DNA of 64,000 nt from Mesorhizobium tamadayense (GTDB taxonomy: Bacteria; Pseudomonadota; Alphaproteobacteria; Rhizobiales; Rhizobiaceae): NCBI RefSeq assembly GCF_003863365.1, contig NZ_RQXT01000010.1, positions 109,826 through 173,825 on the forward strand. The letters run 5' to 3'. Positions 44,063 to 52,303 of this stretch are shown piece after piece. Both the position numbers and the translations under genes were made by a program. The notes under the pieces were generated by a model. The model was not told the origin of the DNA, did no database searches, and saw only the letters and a list, made by a program, of their open reading frames with translations. Each line of letters opens with the position of its first letter. The stretch's first letter is position 1.

Positions 44063-44341
44063 AAAATTCAAGAAGAATTGTCGCGCTTGTCCCGCCGCGC
44101 TCATTGAATCGCCGCATTGCGGCACCCAGATTCAGGTCAGGGCGTTCCCTGCCCCGTCCCGACTCCAGCGGGACACATGAGCCCCGCCGGCGCCCCCTCT
44201 CCGGCGGGGCTCTTTGATGCTTGCCTATATCGACCGGGTGATGGCGCTGGCCAAGGGTAAGAAGGCCAAGACGTAGAAATACGCTTGGGCTCGCCAGCGT
44301 GAAGTCGCGTTGATATCATCTATTGGTATTGGAGCTTAGCC
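44063..44341. other. Intergenic stretch with a second hairpin
   Basis: About 280 bases. GCCCCGCCGG-N10-CCGGCGGGGC (44181-44210) followed by TCTTT is a terminator-like hairpin. The remainder shows no gene. The ParD promoter must lie at the right end. Confidence 0.5.
44181..44215 (+). terminator. Terminator-like hairpin
   Basis: GCCCCGCCGG (44181-44190), 10-base loop, CCGGCGGGGC (44201-44210), then TCTTT. No gene precedes it closely, so it may end an unannotated short transcript. Confidence 0.55.
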
Positions 44342-44578
44342 ATGCCCAGAAACACGTCCATTACCCTCGGCGATCAATACGACACCTTCATCCAGCGGCA
44401 GATTGAGAAGGGCCGCTTTGGTTCTGCCTGTGAAGCCGTCCGCGCGGGTCTTCGCCTCCTTGAAGAGCAGGAACTGAAGCTCGAGCAGCTCCGTACCGCG
44501 ATCGACGAAGGAGATCTGTCGGGCAGCCCCGAACCGTTCGACATTGAGGCGTTTCTCGAGTCGAAGAAACGCGGATGA
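44342..44578 (+). CDS. parD: ParD-family antitoxin
   Basis: The 78-residue protein has the ribbon-helix-helix start (NTSITLGDQYDTFIQRQIEKGRFGSACEAVRAGLRLLEEQE) and an acidic C-terminus that would bind the toxin. It would normally block a ParE toxin encoded by the overlapping downstream gene (ATGA at 44575). Here that toxin is frameshifted, so this antitoxin is an orphan unless it works on another ParE. Confidence 0.85.
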   Translation: MPRNTSITLGDQYDTFIQRQIEKGRFGSACEAVRAGLRLLEEQELKLEQLRTAIDEGDLSGSPEPFDIEAFLESKKRG

Positions 44579-44866
44579 CACGAACGATCGTTTTTCGCCG
44601 AAAGCGAAGGCGGATCTCGATGGTACTGGGATTATTCTCTGAACCAATGGGGCGCGGAGTGGGCAGAAGCCTACATCCGCTCCATTCACTCCACGATCAC
44701 CCTGATAGACCAGTTTCCGGCGATAGCACGGAACGCTTCGGATGTCCGGCCTGGCCTACTGAAATATGCTGTTGGTTCCCACGTACTGTACCTGCGGACG
44801 ACTGAGCAATCCATTGATATTGTGCGCATTTTGCATCAACAAATGGACTATCCCAGGCACCTTTAG
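44575..44866 (+). pseudogene. parE: ParE toxin, disrupted by frameshifts
   Basis: It begins in the ParD-coupled frame as MTRTIVF. The homology then jumps to frame SPKAKADLD (one-base loss) and again to WYWDYSLNQWGAEWAEAYIR, continuing SIHSTITLIDQFPAIARN, LLKYAVGSHVLYL and IDIVRILHQQMDYPRHL to the stop at 44864. Two frameshifts within the first 25 codons therefore inactivate the gene. Its 3' end overlaps the convergent SDR gene by 4 bases. Confidence 0.8.
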
Positions 44867-45729
44867 AACGTTCGCGTTATCTTCGTGTCCGAATTGGCAA
44901 ATACTTCGTCCGGCACGAAGAAGTCGCCGGCCAGCGGCCCCTTGGCGCCCGGCGCATAGACCGAAAAGTCCGTGACGCCCTCGGCGCGCAGCACCTCCTC
45001 GTCGATGTAGAAATTGCCGGTAGCCTCGCGCGCCGGGCGCAGGAAGATCGCATGCGCCGCATCGGCCATGATGTCGGGCGAACGGCTCATCGCCGCCACC
45101 GTGGCGCCGCCCAGCAAATTGCGCACGGCGGCCGTGTCGATGGTCGAGATCGGCCATAGCGAATTGACGGCGATGCCGGCGCCGGCGAACTCCGCGCTCA
45201 TGCCAAGCGTGCACATCGACATGCCGAACTTGGCCATGGTGTAGGCAACATGGTTCTTGAACCACTTGGCCTTCATGTCGAGCGGAGGTGCCAGAATCAG
45301 GATGTGAGGATTTTTGGCCGACTTCAGGTGCGGAATGCACATTTTGGACACCAGGAACGTGCCGCGCGTGTTGATCTGGTGCATCAGATCATAGCGCTTC
45401 ATGTCGGTTTCCAGCGTGCCGGTGAGCTGGATGGCGCTGGCATTGTTGACGCAAATGTCGATGCCGCCGAACCGTTCGACCGTCTTTGCCACCGCATCGG
45501 CTACCTGAGCCTCGTCGCGGATGTCGCAGAGCATCGGCAGCGCCTTGCCGCCGGCCTGCTCGATCTCCTCGGCCGCGGTGTAGATCGTGCCCGGCAGCTT
45601 CGGATGCGGCTCTGCGGTCTTGGCCGCGATCGTCACATTGGCGCCGTCGCGCGCCATGCGCAGCGCGATCGCCAGCCCGATGCCGCGCGATCCGCCCGAG
45701 ATGAACAGCGTCTTTCCCTTGAGCGACAT
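44863..45729 (-). CDS. Short-chain dehydrogenase/reductase (HSDL2-like)
   Basis: The 288-residue SDR has the cofactor motif FISGGSRGIGLAIA, CVNNASAIQL (NNAG-like), and the catalytic pair YTMAK (Tyr/Lys). The C-terminal sequence (IFLRPAREATGNFYIDEEVLRAEGVTDFSVY) resembles the HSDL2-like branch linked to fatty-acid or aromatic metabolism. The start at 45729 follows GGGAGG. Substrate unknown. It is not linked to the VapBC pair, which is divergent. Confidence 0.85.
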   Translation of the reverse strand: MSLKGKTLFISGGSRGIGLAIALRMARDGANVTIAAKTAEPHPKLPGTIYTAAEEIEQAGGKALPMLCDIRDEAQVADAVAKTVERFGGIDICVNNASAIQLTGTLETDMKRYDLMHQINTRGTFLVSKMCIPHLKSAKNPHILILAPPLDMKAKWFKNHVAYTMAKFGMSMCTLGMSAEFAGAGIAVNSLWPISTIDTAAVRNLLGGATVAAMSRSPDIMADAAHAIFLRPAREATGNFYIDEEVLRAEGVTDFSVYAPGAKGPLAGDFFVPDEVFANSDTKITRTF

Positions 45730-45871
45730 TCTTGTACCTCCCAGTGCCAATAGCGTTCGCGCGATCCTTGCCCGCGCCTTCGAGCGGGTACAAGGGTTTG
45801 CAGTAGCGAGCGGTGATGACGCGAGGGGAGGCTTTGTTGCCCGCACATTGCGGAAGGTTCCCGAATTGGTA

Positions 45872-45899
45872 TATATTCTATACAAATAGGTAGAATATA
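45872..45899. promoter_or_regulatory. VapBC autoregulatory palindrome
   Basis: TATATTCTA (45872-45880), a 10-base spacer and its perfect inverse TAGAATATA (45891-45899) end two bases before the vapB ATG. This is the expected operator for a VapB/VapC complex. Confidence 0.65.
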
Positions 45900-45901
45900 G
45901 A

Positions 45902-46168
45902 ATGGCGCTTTCGATCAAAAACATGGAAGTCGAGCGGTTGGCGCGGGAACTTGCCCGCCGCCGCCACGTGTCGGTGACGGAAGCGATCCGCCAGTCTCTC
46001 GAGCGGGAAGTCGCGCGGGAGCGGCTGGTGCCTCGCGACAAAGGCACAGACCTTCTCCAACGTCTAATGGCGATTTCGGACAGGGCCGCGCAGATTCCGG
46101 AACGGGAAAATGCGATGACCGAGGATGAGATCCTTGGCTACGACGAACTTGGAATCCCGACGCGATGA
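45902..46168 (+). CDS. vapB: VapB-type antitoxin
   Basis: The product has 88 residues. LSIKNMEVERLARELARRRHVSVTEAIRQSLERE is a ribbon-helix-helix or PSK-type DNA-binding segment, followed by an acidic C-terminus (MTEDEILGYDELG) for toxin binding. It overlaps vapC by 4 bases (ATGA). The operator palindrome lies just before its start. Confidence 0.85.
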   Translation: MALSIKNMEVERLARELARRRHVSVTEAIRQSLEREVARERLVPRDKGTDLLQRLMAISDRAAQIPERENAMTEDEILGYDELGIPTR

Positions 46169-46554
46169 TCATCGACTCGTCGGCCCTGGTCGCGATCCTC
46201 CGCGCCGAGCCGGGCCATGAACGTTTCGTGCGGGCGATCACGGATGCCGCAAGACGGTTGATTGCTGCGCCAACACTCCTCGAAACGAGCATGGTGCTCG
46301 CTGGCAGGTGGCAGGACGAAATCCTGGACCAGCTCGACGCCTTCCTGCGCACGGCGTCGATCGAGACCATCGCCTTCACCGCCGACCACGCCGCCGTCGC
46401 GCGCCAGGCCTTCCAGCGCTACGGCAAGGGCCGACATCCGGCGGCGTTGAACTTCGGCGACTGCATCGCCTATGCCACGGCGCGGCTTGAAGCCATGCCA
46501 CTACTGTTCAAGGGTGATGATTTCCGGCTGACCGACATTGAACCGGCAATCTGA
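46165..46554 (+). CDS. vapC: VapC-type PIN-domain toxin
   Basis: The 129-residue PIN domain has acidic residues in MIIDSSALVAIL (Asp4), an Glu in PTLLETSMVL, and the distal NFGDCIAYATA (Asp), enough for metal binding. It would cleave tRNA or other RNA. Coupled to vapB. The whole pair looks intact, unlike the ParDE pair 2 kb away. Confidence 0.87.
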   Translation: MIIDSSALVAILRAEPGHERFVRAITDAARRLIAAPTLLETSMVLAGRWQDEILDQLDAFLRTASIETIAFTADHAAVARQAFQRYGKGRHPAALNFGDCIAYATARLEAMPLLFKGDDFRLTDIEPAI

Positions 46555-46564
46555 CGGGGACGCG

Positions 46565-47206
46565 TCACACCAGCACCAGCCCCTGCCGCATCGCGATCGC
46601 GATCGCATCGGTGCGGTTGGCTGCGCCGAGCTTGACCAGGATCGCGGCGACATGGAATTTCGCCGTATGGACGGAAATGTTGAGCCGCCGCGCGATCACT
46701 TTGTTGGGCGCGCCTTCCGCCAGCAGCGCCAGCACTTCCGCCTCGCGCTGCGACAACGCCGCGCGAGGCTCGTCGGTCGTCTCGTCCTCGGAAAGATCTC
46801 CGTGGAAATCGCCATGAGCGGCGACCTCCGACGGTGCTGCGCGGCTGATGCGGTAGCCGGACGCCGCCAACCGCAGAGCGGCCGCAATCAGCAAGCTATC
46901 GGCTGAGGCCGGCAGCGTCGCAAACACATTGCCGGCCGGCCGTTCGTGGCCGGCACGCCGGGAGAACAGCACGCATGGCGTTGCCGGGCTCACGGCCCGG
47001 CTTTCCAACGCCGCCTCGTCAACCAAGGCGACATCCGCCGTTTGACCCATGCTGCTTCCGGCGAGGATCGGCAGCAGGTCGTCGCTCGCCGCAAGCGCGT
47101 CGGCCAGTTGCTCGGCGCGCGCCGCGTCGCCGAGCGCGATCAGCACCGTCAGCCGGTGGCTTGCCGGCTCCGGTCGAGCAATCGTTTGTGCCGCGCTGCC
47201 TGGCAT
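46565..47206 (-). CDS. LuxR-type (NarL-like) response regulator/transcription factor
   Basis: The 213-residue protein has a degraded N-terminal receiver-like domain (LTVLIALGDAARAEQLADAL, without a clear phosphoacceptor Asp pattern) and a C-terminal LuxR helix-turn-helix: LSQREAEVLALLAEGAPNKVIARRLNISVHTAKFHVAAILVKLGAANRTDAIA. It likely acts without phosphorylation. It is co-directional with the adjacent pseudo-protease gene (9 bases between), suggesting a link. Confidence 0.82.
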   Translation of the reverse strand: MPGSAAQTIARPEPASHRLTVLIALGDAARAEQLADALAASDDLLPILAGSSMGQTADVALVDEAALESRAVSPATPCVLFSRRAGHERPAGNVFATLPASADSLLIAAALRLAASGYRISRAAPSEVAAHGDFHGDLSEDETTDEPRAALSQREAEVLALLAEGAPNKVIARRLNISVHTAKFHVAAILVKLGAANRTDAIAIAMRQGLVLV

Positions 47207-47214
47207 CGACCCTC

Positions 47215-48090
47215 TCAGCTCAACGGCTTCTCGCCGATGATGATCGAAACATCGCGCTGCGCGCCGCCGCTCAAGATACCGAGCGTCACGGCCGTGCCGG
47301 CGCTGTCCGGCCCGAGCTTGCGGATCAGCTCGCGCGGTCCATGCACGGCTTCGCCGTTCCAGGCGACGATGATGTCGCCGACATGCAGGCCGGCGCCCTT
47401 GGCCGGACCGCTGTCGTCGAGGCTCATCACCATGGCGCCGTGCGTGTCGCCGTTACGGATCGGATGCAGCCCGGCACCGAGATAGCCGCGCGCGACGTGC
47501 CCCTTCTCGCGCAGCGTCGCCACCGCCCGTTCGATCGTCTCGTAGGGCATGACAAGCGCCCGCCGGCGTGGCCCGAACAGGAGCATGCCGATCAGGCCGC
47601 CCTTGGCATCGAGCACCGGACCGCCCTCGAAGCGGCCGCCGGCATTGATGGCGAGGTTGATGCGCCGGTCTATCGTGCCGCCGCGCATCGAGCGCCACGA
47701 AGGTCCGACCTCGCCGACCGTGCCGAACACGGCAAGTGCAGTCCCGTCGCTGTTGCCGACGGTAATGGCTACATTGCCCGGGCGCACGGCAGCAGCCTGG
47801 GCGAGTTGCGGCAAACCGGCGGCGGCGGAGGCTGGTTTCAATAGAGCAACACCCGTCGAAGGATCGCGGCCGACAAGCTCGGCCTTGACGGTCTCACCCG
47901 AGGCCAGCGTCAGCTCGATCTCCTCGCCGGCTTCGACCGCTTCCTCGGCGGTGACGAAGAAGCCGTCGCGCCAGTGGAAGGCGCTCGCGCTGCGGTGGTG
48001 ATGCGTGGCAAAGCTCGCCAACGCCGGCGCGGCGGTCGCCGCGACGTCGGCAACGGCGTCGGAAAAGGCATTGAGGTTGAAGTTGCTCAT
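47215..48090 (-). CDS. HtrA/DegP-like protein lacking the catalytic triad
   Basis: The 291-residue protein has a trypsin-like fold and C-terminal PDZ domain (GYLGAGLHPI, GLHVGDIIVAWNGEAVHGPRELI). The active-site positions are lost: the His region reads FVTAEEAV, the Asp region reads STGVALLK, and the Ser region reads GRFEGGPVL instead of GNSGGP. It cannot be a serine protease. It diverges from an intact HtrA-like gene, so it may regulate or scaffold that protease. Single-gene spacing to the LuxR gene suggests an operon. Confidence 0.85.
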   Translation of the reverse strand: MSNFNLNAFSDAVADVAATAAPALASFATHHHRSASAFHWRDGFFVTAEEAVEAGEEIELTLASGETVKAELVGRDPSTGVALLKPASAAAGLPQLAQAAAVRPGNVAITVGNSDGTALAVFGTVGEVGPSWRSMRGGTIDRRINLAINAGGRFEGGPVLDAKGGLIGMLLFGPRRRALVMPYETIERAVATLREKGHVARGYLGAGLHPIRNGDTHGAMVMSLDDSGPAKGAGLHVGDIIVAWNGEAVHGPRELIRKLGPDSAGTAVTLGILSGGAQRDVSIIIGEKPLS

Positions 48091-48261
48091 AATCGATGAT
48101 CTCCTGGGTTCTGTGACCCAGATATCGCTCCATGGCGCCGCCGCTGGTACTCGCCTGACGGCTAGTCGGCGGCCGGACTGGCCATGTGGTCAGGTCGCGA
48201 CGCCGGAGGCTGCTCCGCACATATAGTCATTGCTTTATCGAATGACACGGAGCCCCACCCC

Positions 48262-49209
48262 ATGGCCTTCGCCGCCGAAAAACTCCAATCCGATGACGCC
48301 TTGCTTGATGCTTATTCAACGGCGGTCGCCGACGCGGTCGACCGCATCGGTCCGGCCGTCTGCCGCATCGAGCGCATAGGCGGCGCCGGCGGCCATGGCT
48401 CTGGCTTCGTCATCGCGCAGGACGGGCTGGTCGTCACCAACTTCCATGTCGTCGGCGACGCGCGCGCCGTGCGCGTCACGATGCCGGATGGCGCCGCGCG
48501 CGAGGGCCGCGTGCTTGGCCGCGATCCCGACACCGACATCGCGCTGGTGCGCGCCGACGGCAGCTTCGCCGATGTCGCGCCGCTCGGCGATTCCAAGCGC
48601 CTGCGCCGCGGCCAGATCGCGATCGCGATCGGCAATCCGCTGGGTTTTGAATGGACCGTCACCGCCGGCGTCGTCTCGGCGCTCGGCCGCTCGATGCGCG
48701 CCTCGACCGGCCGGCTGATCGACGACGTCATCCAGACCGACGCCGCGCTCAACCCCGGCAATTCCGGCGGACCGCTGGTGTCGTCGGCCGGCGAGGTCAT
48801 CGGCGTCAACACGGCCATGATCCACGGCGCGCAAGGCATCGCCTTCGCGGTCGCCTCCAACACCGCCAACTTCGTCATTTCCGAGATCATCCGCTTCGGC
48901 CGCGTGCGCCGCGCCTTCATCGGCGTCTCGGCCGACACGACCAACCTGCCGCGCCGCGCAGCACTTCTCTCGCAGGTAACCACGAACACGGCGGTGCGCC
49001 TGCGCAGCGTCGAGAAGAACGGCCCCGCCGCGAAGGCCGGCCTGAAGGAAGGTGACATCATAGCCGCCATCGACGGCCGGCCGGTTACCGGCGTCGACGA
49101 TCTCGTGCGCATCCTCGATGCCGAACGCATCGGCCGCGAGACGCTCTGCACCGTCGTGCGCCGCTCCGGGGTCAGCCAGGTCGTGGTGACGCCGGTGGCA
49201 AGGAGCTAA
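48262..49209 (+). CDS. HtrA/DegP-type serine protease (S1C), intact
   Basis: The 315-residue product has His in VVTNFHVV, Asp in DTDIALVRA and Ser in LNPGNSGGPLV, so the triad is complete. A PDZ domain follows (VEKNGPAAKAGLKEGDIIAAIDGRPV). No signal peptide is obvious at the start chosen (ATG 48262). Diverges from the pseudo-protease gene. It may degrade misfolded proteins in the envelope or cytoplasm. Earlier start at 48184 is less likely. Confidence 0.88.
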   Translation: MAFAAEKLQSDDALLDAYSTAVADAVDRIGPAVCRIERIGGAGGHGSGFVIAQDGLVVTNFHVVGDARAVRVTMPDGAAREGRVLGRDPDTDIALVRADGSFADVAPLGDSKRLRRGQIAIAIGNPLGFEWTVTAGVVSALGRSMRASTGRLIDDVIQTDAALNPGNSGGPLVSSAGEVIGVNTAMIHGAQGIAFAVASNTANFVISEIIRFGRVRRAFIGVSADTTNLPRRAALLSQVTTNTAVRLRSVEKNGPAAKAGLKEGDIIAAIDGRPVTGVDDLVRILDAERIGRETLCTVVRRSGVSQVVVTPVARS

Positions 49210-49224
49210 TTCGCGGCATGACGT

Positions 49225-50178
49225 TCATGGACGGCTTGTCTCCGGCCCCTCTTCCGTCCAGACGCCCGGCTCCATCTCGTTGAAACAGCCAAGCTGCCGT
49301 TTGAATTCATCGATCAGCCAGGACGCCGCCGGCTTGGGGCTGCGGTCGGTGCGGTGCATGGCGTAGAGCGGCGAGCGCACCTCGCGATAGGGCTCAAGAT
49401 CGAGCTCGACCAGCCGGCCGCTCGCCAAATCGTCAGCGATCAACCAGCGCGGCAGCCCGCCCCAGCCAAGGCATTCGCGCATCAAGGCGTGCTTGGTGCG
49501 CACATCCGTCAATCGCCAGGTGCGGTAGGCAAAGACGCCATAGTCGCGGCCACGCGTCCGCTCCGACTGGTCCGAGACGACGAGCTGGATGTGCTCGCGC
49601 AAATCCTCGACAGCAATGGGGCCCGGCAGTTTCGCCAACGGATGGTCGGGCGCCGCCGCCGGCACCAGCGAGGTGAAGCCGATGCGCTGCAGATTGACAT
49701 CGGCTTCGCCTATGAGGCCGCCAAAGCCAAGGTCCGCCTGGCCGCTCACGACATGGTCGACGGTCAGGCCGAGCGAACCGATGTGAAGGCGCAGCATCAC
49801 GGCCGGGAACTGGGCTTCGAATGCCTTGAGCACCCGGACCAGCACCGGCGACGGCAGCGTGACGTCGACCGACATCGCCACTTCCGCCTCTAGTCCCTGC
49901 CGGTAACCGTCGGCGCGCGAGCGGATGCGTTGCAGCACGCCGATCATGCGCCGCGCGTCCTCCAGCATCGCCTTGCCGACATCGGTCAGTTGCGGCTCGC
50001 GCACCCCTTCGCGCTCGAACAGTTTCAGGCCGAGTTGCGCCTCGAGATTGGAGATGCCGTAGCTCACCACCGACTGCGCCCGGTTTAGCTTGCGACCCGC
50101 GGCCGAGAAGCTGCCGGTGTCGGCCACCGCCACCAGAATTTGCAATTGGTCGAGCGTAGGATTTGGCTGCATGATCAA
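49225..50178 (-). CDS. LysR-family transcriptional regulator
   Basis: The 317-residue protein has an N-terminal winged helix-turn-helix (LDQLQILVAVADTGSFSAAGRKLNRAQSVVSYGISNLEAQLGLKLFER) and a C-terminal periplasmic-binding-like effector domain. It diverges from azoR and a short palindrome covers its start codon, so it most likely controls azoR and itself. Effector is unknown. Confidence 0.9.
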   Translation of the reverse strand: MIMQPNPTLDQLQILVAVADTGSFSAAGRKLNRAQSVVSYGISNLEAQLGLKLFEREGVREPQLTDVGKAMLEDARRMIGVLQRIRSRADGYRQGLEAEVAMSVDVTLPSPVLVRVLKAFEAQFPAVMLRLHIGSLGLTVDHVVSGQADLGFGGLIGEADVNLQRIGFTSLVPAAAPDHPLAKLPGPIAVEDLREHIQLVVSDQSERTRGRDYGVFAYRTWRLTDVRTKHALMRECLGWGGLPRWLIADDLASGRLVELDLEPYREVRSPLYAMHRTDRSPKPAASWLIDEFKRQLGCFNEMEPGVWTEEGPETSRP

Positions 50179-50192
50179 TCTATTTCATAGAT
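50178..50192. promoter_or_regulatory. LysR-type palindrome at the azoR divergent promoter
   Basis: ATCTAT-TTC-ATAGAT, a perfect six-base inverted repeat in the 15-base T-N11-A style, overlapping the LysR start. Confidence 0.45.
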
Positions 50193-50284
50193 GGATACCA
50201 CGCAAATTATACCAGTTTTCCAGATAGAGTGGCAATCCCATATTCGCGGGGAAAGTTCAATCCAACCCCAAGGGGGACACCGCC

Positions 50285-50926
50285 ATGTCTATACTGCTTG
50301 TAACCTCCAGCCCGCGCGGCGCTGCTTCGCACTCGACCCGCGTCGCTACCGATCTGGCCCAGAAACTGCTTGCCGCAGACCCGTCGGCCAAGCTTGTCGT
50401 GCACGATCTCGTCGCCAACCCGCTGCCGCACATCGACCCCGATTATGCGACCGGCATTTACATGCCCGCCGAGGCGCGCAGCCAGCGCCAGGCCGAGGTG
50501 GTCGGCGTGTCCGATGCGGTGCTCGACGAGCTGTTCGCGGCCGACACAATCATCCTCGCCACCGGCTTCATCAACTTCAACATCTCCTCGACGCTGAAGT
50601 CATGGATCGACCACGTCTCCCGCTCGGGCAAGACTTTTGCTTACGGTGAGAACGGTCCGAAGGGCCTCGTCACCGGCAAGAAGGTCTATATCGTGCTTGC
50701 CTCCGGCGGCATCTACTCCGAAGGCGCCGCGGTGCAGATGGACCATGCCATTCCCTATCTGCGCGGCGTGCTCGCCTTCCTGGGCATGACCGATGTCGAG
50801 GTCATCCGCGTCGAAGGCGTCGGCATGGGCGCCGACGCTGTCACCGCCGCGCTTGCCAAGGCGACCGCCAAGGTCGACGCGATTGCTGCTGCGGCCGCCA
50901 ATGCCGATCAGGCCGCCGCGGCGTAA
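50285..50926 (+). CDS. azoR: FMN-dependent NADH-azoreductase
   Basis: The 213-residue flavodoxin-fold reductase has SILLVTSSPRGAASHSTRVATDLA, the phosphate-binding loop, and GFINFNISSTLKSWIDHVSRSGKTF, the AzoR/MdaB hallmark, with ASGGIYSEGAAVQMDHAIPYLRGVLAFLGM near the end. It reduces quinones and azo compounds using FMN. A clean terminator follows at 50945. Confidence 0.9.
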   Translation: MSILLVTSSPRGAASHSTRVATDLAQKLLAADPSAKLVVHDLVANPLPHIDPDYATGIYMPAEARSQRQAEVVGVSDAVLDELFAADTIILATGFINFNISSTLKSWIDHVSRSGKTFAYGENGPKGLVTGKKVYIVLASGGIYSEGAAVQMDHAIPYLRGVLAFLGMTDVEVIRVEGVGMGADAVTAALAKATAKVDAIAAAAANADQAAAA

Positions 50927-50944
50927 CCCCTGCCCTGGAAACTG

Positions 50945-50977
50945 AAAAGGCAGGCGCCAACCGGTGCCTGCCTTTTT
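50945..50977 (+). terminator. Terminator after azoR
   Basis: GGCAGGCGCC-AACC-GGTGCCTGCC (50949-50972) followed by TTTTT. Confidence 0.88.
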
Positions 50978-51019
50978 GCATGTCCGTCAGACGGTTGACC
51001 GCAACAAAGGCGGCAAGAC

Positions 51020-51300
51020 CGCCACCGGACGATCTTGGCGATCCAGAACGCGGTGCCGATCTGGAACGACTTTTTCTCCCCCCTGGTCCTGAACACCTCC
51101 GACAATTTGAAGACAACTGCCGCAAGGGCTGACCGTGTTCGCCGGCGAATGGACACCGACTAGGGCTGACCGTGTTCGCCGGCGAATGGACACCGACTGA
51201 GGTGTGCTGTTCACCGGGCTGACACTGGCGGCGCTGCCGACTACGCTGCTCTATATCGCGCTGTCAAAGCAGTTCATGTCCGGCATCACCCAAAGGGGCG
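51020..51300 (+). pseudogene. Degraded MalG-type ABC sugar permease fragment with a 37-bp tandem duplication
   Basis: In one frame this reads AIQNAVPIWNDFFSPLVLNTSDNLKTT (a conserved part of MalG-type permeases), then GLTVFAGEWTPT twice across the 37-base duplication (frame shifts between copies), then LFTGLTLAALPTTLLYIALS and KQFMSGIT, the standard C-terminus of these permeases. Frameshifts come from the duplication and from an extra dinucleotide near 51200. Only the 3' end of the gene survives. The rest of the importer is absent here. Confidence 0.78.
51125..51198. repeat. Perfect 37-bp tandem duplication
   Basis: Copy one 51125-51161 and copy two 51162-51198 are identical, beginning AGGGCTGACCGTGTTCGCCG and ending GACACCGACT. 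Each contains the 12-base palindrome TTCGCCGGCGAA. The length is not a multiple of three, so the duplication shifts the permease frame. Confidence 0.9.
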
Positions 51301-51346
51301 GTCAAATAAGGCGCGGTCAAACAGCGAAAGATCAGGGCATCACAAA

Positions 51347-52279
51347 GTGGCGAACCAGAACAAGATCATCATCACCTGCGCGGTCACAGGATCGATCCAC
51401 ACCCCGTCGATGTCGCCGCATCTGCCGGTGACGGCCGAGCAGATCGCGACCGCGGCCATCGAGGCGGCCGAGGCCGGGGCGGCGATCGTCCACCTTCATG
51501 CCCGCAATCCGGTCGACGGACGCCCTGACCAATCGACGGAGGCGTTCGCCCCTTTCCTGCAGGTCATCAAGCAGCGCTCGAATTGCGTCATCAACATCAC
51601 CACCGGCGGCGCCGCGACGATGAGCGTGGAAGAGCGGGTCAAGCCGGCGAAGGTTTTCGCGCCCGAGGTTGCATCGCTCAACATGGGATCGATGAATTTT
51701 GCGCTGTTTCCGATGCTGGAGCGGTTCAAGACCTTCGAGCACGATTGGGAGCGGCCCTATCTCGAAAGCTCGCGCGACAGGATCTTCCGCAACACTTTCG
51801 GCGACATCGAGCACATACTGCGTACCTGCGCCGACAACGGCACGCGCTTCGAGATCGAGTGCTACGACATCGGCCATCTCTACACGCTGGCGCATTTCGT
51901 CGACCGCGGCCTAGTGAAAGCGCCGTTCTTCGTCCAGAGCGTGTTCGGCATCCTGGGCGGCATCGGCACGCACCCGGAAGACGTCGCCCACATGAAGCGC
52001 ACGGCCGATCGGCTGTTCGGCAACGACTACCACTGGTCGGTGCTGGGTGCCGGCCGCCACCAGCTGCCCATCGCCACGCAGGCCATCGCGCTCGGCGGCA
52101 ATGTGCGGGTCGGCCTGGAGGACTCGCTGTGGATCGGCAAGGGCAAGCTTGCCCGCTCCAGCGCCGAACAGGTGACCAAGGTACGCCAGATCATCGAAGG
52201 CCTCGGCGCCTCGGTCGCGTCGCCCGACGAAGCGCGACAGATCCTGCAGCTCAAGGGCGGCGACAAGGTCGCGTTCTGA
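51347..52279 (+). CDS. BKACE-family (3-keto-5-aminohexanoate cleavage enzyme-like, DUF849) protein
   Basis: The 310-residue TIM barrel has IIITCAVTGSIHTPSMSPHLP, AAIVHLHARNP with HxH zinc ligands, NITTGG, RFEIECYDIGHLY (Glu), and ATQAIALGGNVRVGLEDSLWIGKG, all BKACE landmarks. These enzymes cleave beta-keto acids with acetyl-CoA, e.g. in carnitine or lysine breakdown. The GTG start at 51347 lies just after the permease wreck, so it was probably once part of a transport and breakdown operon. Confidence 0.88.
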   Translation: MANQNKIIITCAVTGSIHTPSMSPHLPVTAEQIATAAIEAAEAGAAIVHLHARNPVDGRPDQSTEAFAPFLQVIKQRSNCVINITTGGAATMSVEERVKPAKVFAPEVASLNMGSMNFALFPMLERFKTFEHDWERPYLESSRDRIFRNTFGDIEHILRTCADNGTRFEIECYDIGHLYTLAHFVDRGLVKAPFFVQSVFGILGGIGTHPEDVAHMKRTADRLFGNDYHWSVLGAGRHQLPIATQAIALGGNVRVGLEDSLWIGKGKLARSSAEQVTKVRQIIEGLGASVASPDEARQILQLKGGDKVAF

Positions 52280-52303
52280 TCGGGGCAAAAAGGACCGCTG
52301 CGG

